A stretch of DNA of 64,000 nucleotides, taken from NCBI RefSeq assembly GCF_024171955.1, contig NZ_JAMTCS010000003.1:1-64000 (forward strand), read 5' to 3'. The stretch's first letter is position 1. Each line of letters opens with the position of its first letter. The translations under genes were made by a program, and so were the position numbers. Positions 60,122 through 64,000 of this stretch are shown here, one piece after another. The notes under the pieces were generated by a model. The model worked only from the letters and a program-made list of their open reading frames with translations, was not told the DNA's origin and searched no databases. The stretch comes from Promicromonospora thailandica. GTDB lineage: Bacteria > Actinomycetota > Actinomycetes > Actinomycetales > Cellulomonadaceae.

Positions 60122-60427
60122 ATGGCCCAGCGTCGACGGGAGGGCGCCTTGCTCACGACCGCAGCCCAGATCCTGATCAGGATCCGAGACGAGCGGCAGC
60201 TCAGCATGAGCTCGCTCGCGGTACTGGCCGGCGTGCCGACGTCGACGGTGAGCCGCATCGAGTCGGGGCGGGTCGAGCCGACGCTCGGGATGATCCGGCG
60301 CCTCGCCCTGGGCGCCGGGTACCACCTGCACCTGCAGTACTACGACCTGTTCACCGGGCGCCTCGAGGACCATCCCGTCGGGGCCGGCGACGTCGACGAG
60401 GAGGGGGAGGGCGGGCGCGACCGGTAG
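60122..60427 (+). CDS. XRE-family helix-turn-helix regulator
   Basis: 101 residues if read from ATG 60122. A TTG at 60149 has GGGAGG 5 bases upstream and would give ~92 residues. The HTH is clear: RIRDERQLSMSSLAVLAGVP, then TSTVSRIESGRVEPTLGMIR. The short Asp/Glu/Gly tail resembles small repressors or antitoxin-like regulators. TATAGAGT near 60084 could hold its promoter. It is divergent from jetA with a ~130-base gap, so it may regulate the jet operon. Confidence 0.8.
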   Translation: MAQRRREGALLTTAAQILIRIRDERQLSMSSLAVLAGVPTSTVSRIESGRVEPTLGMIRRLALGAGYHLHLQYYDLFTGRLEDHPVGAGDVDEEGEGGRDR

Positions 60428-60542
60428 GGGTGGTCTCGCCCGTGTCCGCTACCTTGTCCTCGTAGGGGAGGTCTCGTATGGGATGCCTGCACAGGGGCCA
60501 TGACGGCAGGGGAAGGGGCGGTCTGCCGCCTGTTCCCGCGAC

Positions 60543-60569
60543 TTGTGACATTGAGCGCAAATGCCACAA
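60543..60569. promoter_or_regulatory. Inverted repeat upstream of the ydcF-like gene
   Basis: TTGTGACATT and AATGCCACAA are near-perfect complements (one mismatch) with a 7-base spacer. The AT-rich, dimer-operator spacing and its place ~65 bases before the start suggest a repressor or activator site. TATGGT at 60621-60626, 6 bases before ATG 60633, is the likely -10. The rest of the gap from 60428 holds nothing else recognised. Confidence 0.45.
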
Positions 60570-60632
60570 ATTTCAACCAGCGCAGCACGCTCAGGTTGTG
60601 CCCGACATTCAGCCGCGCAATATGGTCGTCAT

Positions 60633-61316
60633 ATGCCGAACGTCATGATCCCCGCCGCGGTGCGGGCGGACGTGGAGACGCTGTGGGCGTTCCACGACCT
60701 GCGGCACGAGCCGCGGCCCGTCGACGTCTGCATCGGCCTGGGCGGTCACGACCTCGGCGTGGCCGACTACACGGCCGACCTCTACCTCCAGGGACTGTTC
60801 CGGCAGATCGTGTTCACGGGCGCGAACGCCCCGACGACGGTGGACGCCTTCCCCGAGGGCGAGGCCTTCGGCTACCGCGACCACGCGGTCGCGCGGGGAG
60901 TCCCGGCCGATGCCGTGCTCGTGGAGCCGTCCGCGACGAACACCAGCGAGAACCTGGAGTACAGCCGCAAGGTGCTCGCGGACCACCGCATCGAGCCGTC
61001 GTCCGTGCTCCTGGTCTCCCACCCGTACCAGCGGCGGCGGGCGTTCGCGACGTGCCGCGTGGTCTGGCCGGAGGTCGACGTGCTGTGCGTCTCCCGTCCC
61101 CTGGGCCTCGACGCGTACGTCGGGACCATCGGGGACGCCGACCGCGTGGTCGACATGCTCGTCGGCGAGACGCAGCGGCTCACCCTGTACGCGGACCGAG
61201 GCTTCATCGCCCACGAGGAGGACGTGCCGGACGACGTCATGGGCGCCTTCGACCGCCTCGTGTCGGCCGGCTACACGTCACGGCTCGTGGAGGACCGGCG
61301 TCCGATCGACGTGTAA
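60633..61316 (+). CDS. YdcF-like (DUF218) family protein
   Basis: 227 residues from ATG 60633. The DUF218 pattern is present: VDVCIGLGGHDLGVADYTADLY, FRQIVFTGANAP, SATNTSENLEYS and VLLVSHPYQRRRAFATC. Unlike membrane-bound SanA-type members it has no membrane helix, resembling cytoplasmic YdcF. The biochemical role is not established; nucleotide or SAM-like ligand binding has been suggested. The leaderless-type start and upstream repeat suggest separate regulation. Confidence 0.8.
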   Translation: MPNVMIPAAVRADVETLWAFHDLRHEPRPVDVCIGLGGHDLGVADYTADLYLQGLFRQIVFTGANAPTTVDAFPEGEAFGYRDHAVARGVPADAVLVEPSATNTSENLEYSRKVLADHRIEPSSVLLVSHPYQRRRAFATCRVVWPEVDVLCVSRPLGLDAYVGTIGDADRVVDMLVGETQRLTLYADRGFIAHEEDVPDDVMGAFDRLVSAGYTSRLVEDRRPIDV

Positions 61317-61397
61317 AGCCACCTGAGGTCGATGTCACGAAGCGGATGATCCGTACATCCCTGGCGGGTCGCCTCGTTCTCCGTTACGTTCCGGGGC

Positions 61398-61754
61398 ATG
61401 GGCGAGGAAAACAAGCGGGGCAAGGATCCCAGGAAGTTCACGTGGCAGGAGATCCTCACCTTCATCGCGGGTGCGGGGTACGTGGCCAGCCCGATCGACC
61501 TGCTGTCGGAGGGCGTGCTGGGCCCGCTCGGCCTCGGTGACGACGCGATCGCGATCATCATCGCCGGCGTCACGCTCTACAAGGCGGTGCAGCGGTTCCG
61601 CAAGCACCGGGACGTGCCGGGCGCCTCGGGCCCGACGACGGGCGGGAGCCCGGGCGGCCCGACGACGGGCACCTCGCGCCCCGGCCCCGGCGCCCCCGGC
61701 AACACCGTCCCGGGCACGGCCGAGGACGTGACCGACCGCAGACCTCGCCGCTGA
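61398..61754 (+). CDS. DUF1232 (YkvA-like) small protein
   Basis: 118 residues from ATG 61398. TACGTT at 61385-61390 is a -10 seven bases upstream. The core YVASPIDLLSEG and GPLGLGDDAIAIIIAGV follows the DUF1232 pattern of SPIDLIP plus an acidic helix, perhaps a small membrane-associated helical hairpin. The C-terminal half is Gly/Pro/Thr-rich and disordered. Function unknown. Confidence 0.7.
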   Translation: MGEENKRGKDPRKFTWQEILTFIAGAGYVASPIDLLSEGVLGPLGLGDDAIAIIIAGVTLYKAVQRFRKHRDVPGASGPTTGGSPGGPTTGTSRPGPGAPGNTVPGTAEDVTDRRPRR

Positions 61755-61779
61755 CCTGGTCGACCGGCCGGGGCGGGGT

Positions 61780-61785
61780 TAGGGT
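61780..61785 (+). promoter_or_regulatory. -10 hexamer for the flavoprotein gene
   Basis: TAGGGT ends 7 bases before GTG 61793, with no Shine-Dalgarno: a leaderless-type start. Confidence 0.45.
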
Positions 61786-61792
61786 CGACGGC

Positions 61793-63064
61793 GTGGCCGG
61801 CACCGAAGCACCCCGGATCCTCGTCGTCGGGGGTGGTCCCACCGGGGCCGTGACGGCGGTGGCCCTGCGGCGCGAGCTGCCCGGGGCCCGCGTGACCCTC
61901 ATCGACAAGGCGACGTTCCCGCGCGACAAGACCTGCGGCGACGGGCTCGGCCCGGGCGCCCGGCGGGTGCTCGACGGGCTCGGCCTGTCGCACCTGCTGC
62001 GCGACTTCCACATGCCGATGTCCGTGGCGATCAGCGGCCCGGGCGGCGTGGAGGCGTTCGCGCGCGGCCCGCTCATGGACGGGCACGACCTCGCCGGGTA
62101 CGTCGCGCCGCGCCTCGTGCTCGACGACCTCCTGCTGGGCGCCGCCCGCGACGCGGGCGCGGACGTGCACGAGGGCGTCGCGTTCCGGGGCATGACGGCC
62201 ACGGGGGACGGCGAGCTCGTCGACCTGCCGTCCGGCGAGACCGCCTTCGACCTGGTGGTCGGCGCGGACGGCGCCTACTCCACGGTGCGGCGGGCCCTCG
62301 GTGTCGACCGCCCCGCGATGGGGCACACGCACGTCGCCATGCGCGCGTACGGGACCGTGACGCATCCCGACAAGCCCGTCGGCGACACCCTGCGATTCGA
62401 CTTCCTGGAGTCGCTGCTGCCCGTCTACGGGTGGGTCTTCCCGCTGCCGGGGGACGGCGCCAACATCGGCGTCGGCCTGCCTGTGGACCAGCTCAAGCGG
62501 CAGACCGCGCGGCACGGCCGCACGCTGCGTGACCTCTTCGACCTGTACGTCGAGGACCTGCGGGGGCGTGGCTTCGAGGTGTCCGGGCTGGGCCGGGTGG
62601 CGACGCACCAGCTGCCGCACGCCGCGGCCCGCACGCCGATGACGGCGCCCGGCCGCGCCGCCGTGCTGCTCGGCGACGCCGCCGCGACGATCAACCCGCT
62701 CAGCGGCGAGGGCATCTTCTACGGCATGGCCGCCGGGGTGCAGCTCGCGGAGCACCTCGGCGCCCTGGACCGCGCGGGCGAGGACTGGCGCGGCGCGCAC
62801 CTGGCGGGCGCGCTGGGCGGTTTCGAGCGGGCGCACCGGGACCGGTTCGGCCGGCACTACCGGGAGTGCTACCTGGCGCAGCGGCTCATGAGCTCGCGCG
62901 CGTGGGCGGGCACCGCGACCCGGGCCGTGGCGGCGTCGGACGAGGCGATGGCGCACGTGGCGCTCATGCTCTTCGACGAGCAGTCGGCGGGCTCGCGCGG
63001 GCTGCTGCGCCTGGTGGGGAGCATCCTGCGGCCGCTGGTCGGGCCGGGCCGGGCACGTCGGTGA
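61793..63064 (+). CDS. Geranylgeranyl reductase-family FAD-dependent oxidoreductase
   Basis: 423 residues from GTG 61793. The FAD-binding Rossmann motif is ILVVGGGPTGAVTAVAL. The family Cys-containing segment FPRDKTCGDGLGPGA, DLVVGADGAYSTVR and the second FAD motif VLLGDAAATINPLSGEGI are all present. Members reduce isoprenoid double bonds, for example in menaquinone side chains or lipids. No isoprenoid gene is adjacent, but an acyltransferase gene follows. Confidence 0.88.
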   Translation: MAGTEAPRILVVGGGPTGAVTAVALRRELPGARVTLIDKATFPRDKTCGDGLGPGARRVLDGLGLSHLLRDFHMPMSVAISGPGGVEAFARGPLMDGHDLAGYVAPRLVLDDLLLGAARDAGADVHEGVAFRGMTATGDGELVDLPSGETAFDLVVGADGAYSTVRRALGVDRPAMGHTHVAMRAYGTVTHPDKPVGDTLRFDFLESLLPVYGWVFPLPGDGANIGVGLPVDQLKRQTARHGRTLRDLFDLYVEDLRGRGFEVSGLGRVATHQLPHAAARTPMTAPGRAAVLLGDAAATINPLSGEGIFYGMAAGVQLAEHLGALDRAGEDWRGAHLAGALGGFERAHRDRFGRHYRECYLAQRLMSSRAWAGTATRAVAASDEAMAHVALMLFDEQSAGSRGLLRLVGSILRPLVGPGRARR

Positions 63065-63081
63065 GCCGGTGCGGCATCTGT

Positions 63082-63097
63082 CAGAATTGAGATTCTG
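63082..63097. promoter_or_regulatory. Short inverted repeat before the acyltransferase gene
   Basis: CAGAAT and ATTCTG arms with a 4-base spacer lie in the 77-base gap between the flavoprotein and the acyltransferase. It could be a weak operator or hairpin. Confidence 0.25.
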
Positions 63098-63141
63098 CCT
63101 GCACCCGGGGTCCACGATCCCGCCCTGACTCGAGGATGACG

Positions 63142-63732
63142 ATGTCACGCACCATCCGCCGGGCCGTAGCACGCCTGATCTGGGCCGTCACCGGCTACCG
63201 GATGCGCTCCGAACCCGCCCCGACCCGGCCGACGGTGTTCATCGGCGCCCCGCACACGTCGAACACCGACTTCTTCCTCATGCTGGCCATCGCGTTCGAG
63301 ATGGACCTGACGATCCGGTTCCTCATCAAGGACTCCTGGTTCAAGGGTCCGATGGGCGCCGTGATGCGGTCGCTCGGCGGCATCCCGGTGGACCGCCGCG
63401 ACCCGGCCAGCATCGTGGACGAGGTGCTCGCCGCCGTGGACCGCGGCGAGGAGTTCCACCTCGTGGTGACGCCCGAGGGCACCCGGGGCGCCGGCTCGGG
63501 CTACTGGAAGTCGGGCTTCTACCGGATCGCCCTCAAGGCCGGGCTGCCCGTGACGCTGGGGTACGTGGACGGCGTCGCCCGCGTCGCCGGCCTGGGGCCG
63601 AGCATCGAGCTCACCGGTGACGTCGCCGCCGACATGGACCTGATCCGAGAGTTCTACCGGGACAAGTCCGGCGTCAAGCCGAAGAACCGCACCGAGCCCC
63701 GCCTGCGCTCCGAGGACGGCTCCGCGGTCTAG
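63142..63732 (+). CDS. 1-acyl-sn-glycerol-3-phosphate acyltransferase-like protein
   Basis: 196 residues from ATG 63142, with GAGG 6 bases upstream; the ATG at 63136 overlaps that site. The PlsC-type motifs are an HX4D box in PHTSNTDFF and PEGTRG, with GGIPVDRRD between them. This short form resembles small membrane-associated acyltransferases in actinobacteria. It could transfer an acyl chain to lysophosphatidic acid or another small acceptor. Confidence 0.85.
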   Translation: MSRTIRRAVARLIWAVTGYRMRSEPAPTRPTVFIGAPHTSNTDFFLMLAIAFEMDLTIRFLIKDSWFKGPMGAVMRSLGGIPVDRRDPASIVDEVLAAVDRGEEFHLVVTPEGTRGAGSGYWKSGFYRIALKAGLPVTLGYVDGVARVAGLGPSIELTGDVAADMDLIREFYRDKSGVKPKNRTEPRLRSEDGSAV

Positions 63733-63744
63733 CGGGATCCCGCG

Positions 63745-64000
63745 TCACCCGGCGGCCGCCTCCAGCGCGTCGAGCACGCGGTCCAGCCCGAACTCCCAGG
63801 CGTGGGCGGGGGAGGACGGCGCGTTCATCGCCGCCCCCGCCGCGCCGCCCACACGCTGCGCCAGCGGGTGGGCGTCGCCCAGGTACTCCGCGAGCCGCCC
63901 CGCCCAGCGGGCCCAGACCTGCGGCATCTCCTCGGCCCGGGGGTCGCGGCGCCGCGCCCGGGCCGCTCCGCGCACGAAGTCGAGCACGAAGGTGAGCGCG
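63745..64000 (-). CDS. TetR-family regulator, C-terminal part (5' end outside the window)
   Basis: The reverse strand is open from the window edge to TGA at 63745-63747, giving 85 residues of a C-terminal effector domain. AHPLAQRVGG and HAWEFGLDRVLDALEA are typical of TetR_C domains. The DNA-binding part and start are beyond the window. It is convergent with the acyltransferase gene. Confidence 0.65.
   Translation of the reverse strand, partial: ALTFVLDFVRGAARARRRDPRAEEMPQVWARWAGRLAEYLGDAHPLAQRVGGAAGAAMNAPSSPAHAWEFGLDRVLDALEAAAG

Overview
The window comes from a very GC-rich actinobacterium. The tig-clpP1-clpP2-clpX block, F420 chemistry (cofE and a luciferase-like F420 enzyme), a choice-of-anchor G surface protein with an LAATG sorting signal, a c-di-AMP riboswitch in front of an NlpC/P60 hydrolase and a secreted GH5 cellulase with a carbohydrate-binding module all fit a soil Micrococcales such as Promicromonosporaceae or Cellulomonadaceae. 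The family placement is inference. No rRNA, tRNA, CRISPR array, transposase, integrase or prophage gene was recognised.

Layout. 1-7.8 kb: a truncated sigma factor, a divergent ATP-binding LuxR regulator and a giant repeat-containing wall-anchored protein. 7.9-12.2 kb, minus strand: an SMP-30-like hydrolase, a cysteine hydrolase coupled to an NCS1 permease, and a riboswitch-controlled NlpC/P60 protein. 12.4-26.6 kb: a tightly overlapped plus-strand operon. It holds a serine hydrolase, a peptide ABC importer with a fused permease/ATPase, an S9 peptidase fused to a second serine hydrolase, a GNAT acyltransferase and an OSBS/N-succinylamino-acid racemase-type enolase, followed by a PucR regulator. 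I read it as an uptake and salvage pathway for peptides, possibly containing D-amino acids. 26.7-32.5 kb: an orphan response regulator, the GH5 cellulase, a small cupin protein and a sugar importer without its own ATPase. 32.7-37.3 kb: trigger factor, ClpP1, ClpP2 and ClpX. 37.4-44.7 kb: acyl-CoA ligase, chorismate mutase, a baeRF2/Vms1-type protein, a DUF1877 protein and ValRS. 44.8-53.7 kb: a one-chain asymmetric ABC exporter, an AraC regulator, an alpha-toroid protein, an F420 enzyme, a Ser/Thr kinase and CofE. 53.8-60.0 kb, minus strand: a jetA-jetB-jetC (Wadjet/MksFEB-type SMC) operon with no jetD in view. 60.1-64 kb: an XRE regulator, YdcF, a DUF1232 protein, a geranylgeranyl-reductase-type flavoprotein, an acyltransferase and a truncated TetR regulator.

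Two families of long intergenic palindromes recur. One (four copies plus two half copies) carries CTTCGAGACCGAGGTTGCTT arms and includes a perfect 70-bp palindrome. The other (two copies) has arms made of 16-bp GGCGARRTAGAACYGT units and lies between convergent genes. Many genes also show a TANNNT hexamer 6-8 bases before the start codon, suggesting widespread leaderless transcription. The strongest candidates for something new are the JetD-less Jet operon with its VP-repeat insertion, the peptide/D-amino-acid operon with its fusion enzymes, and the two palindrome families.
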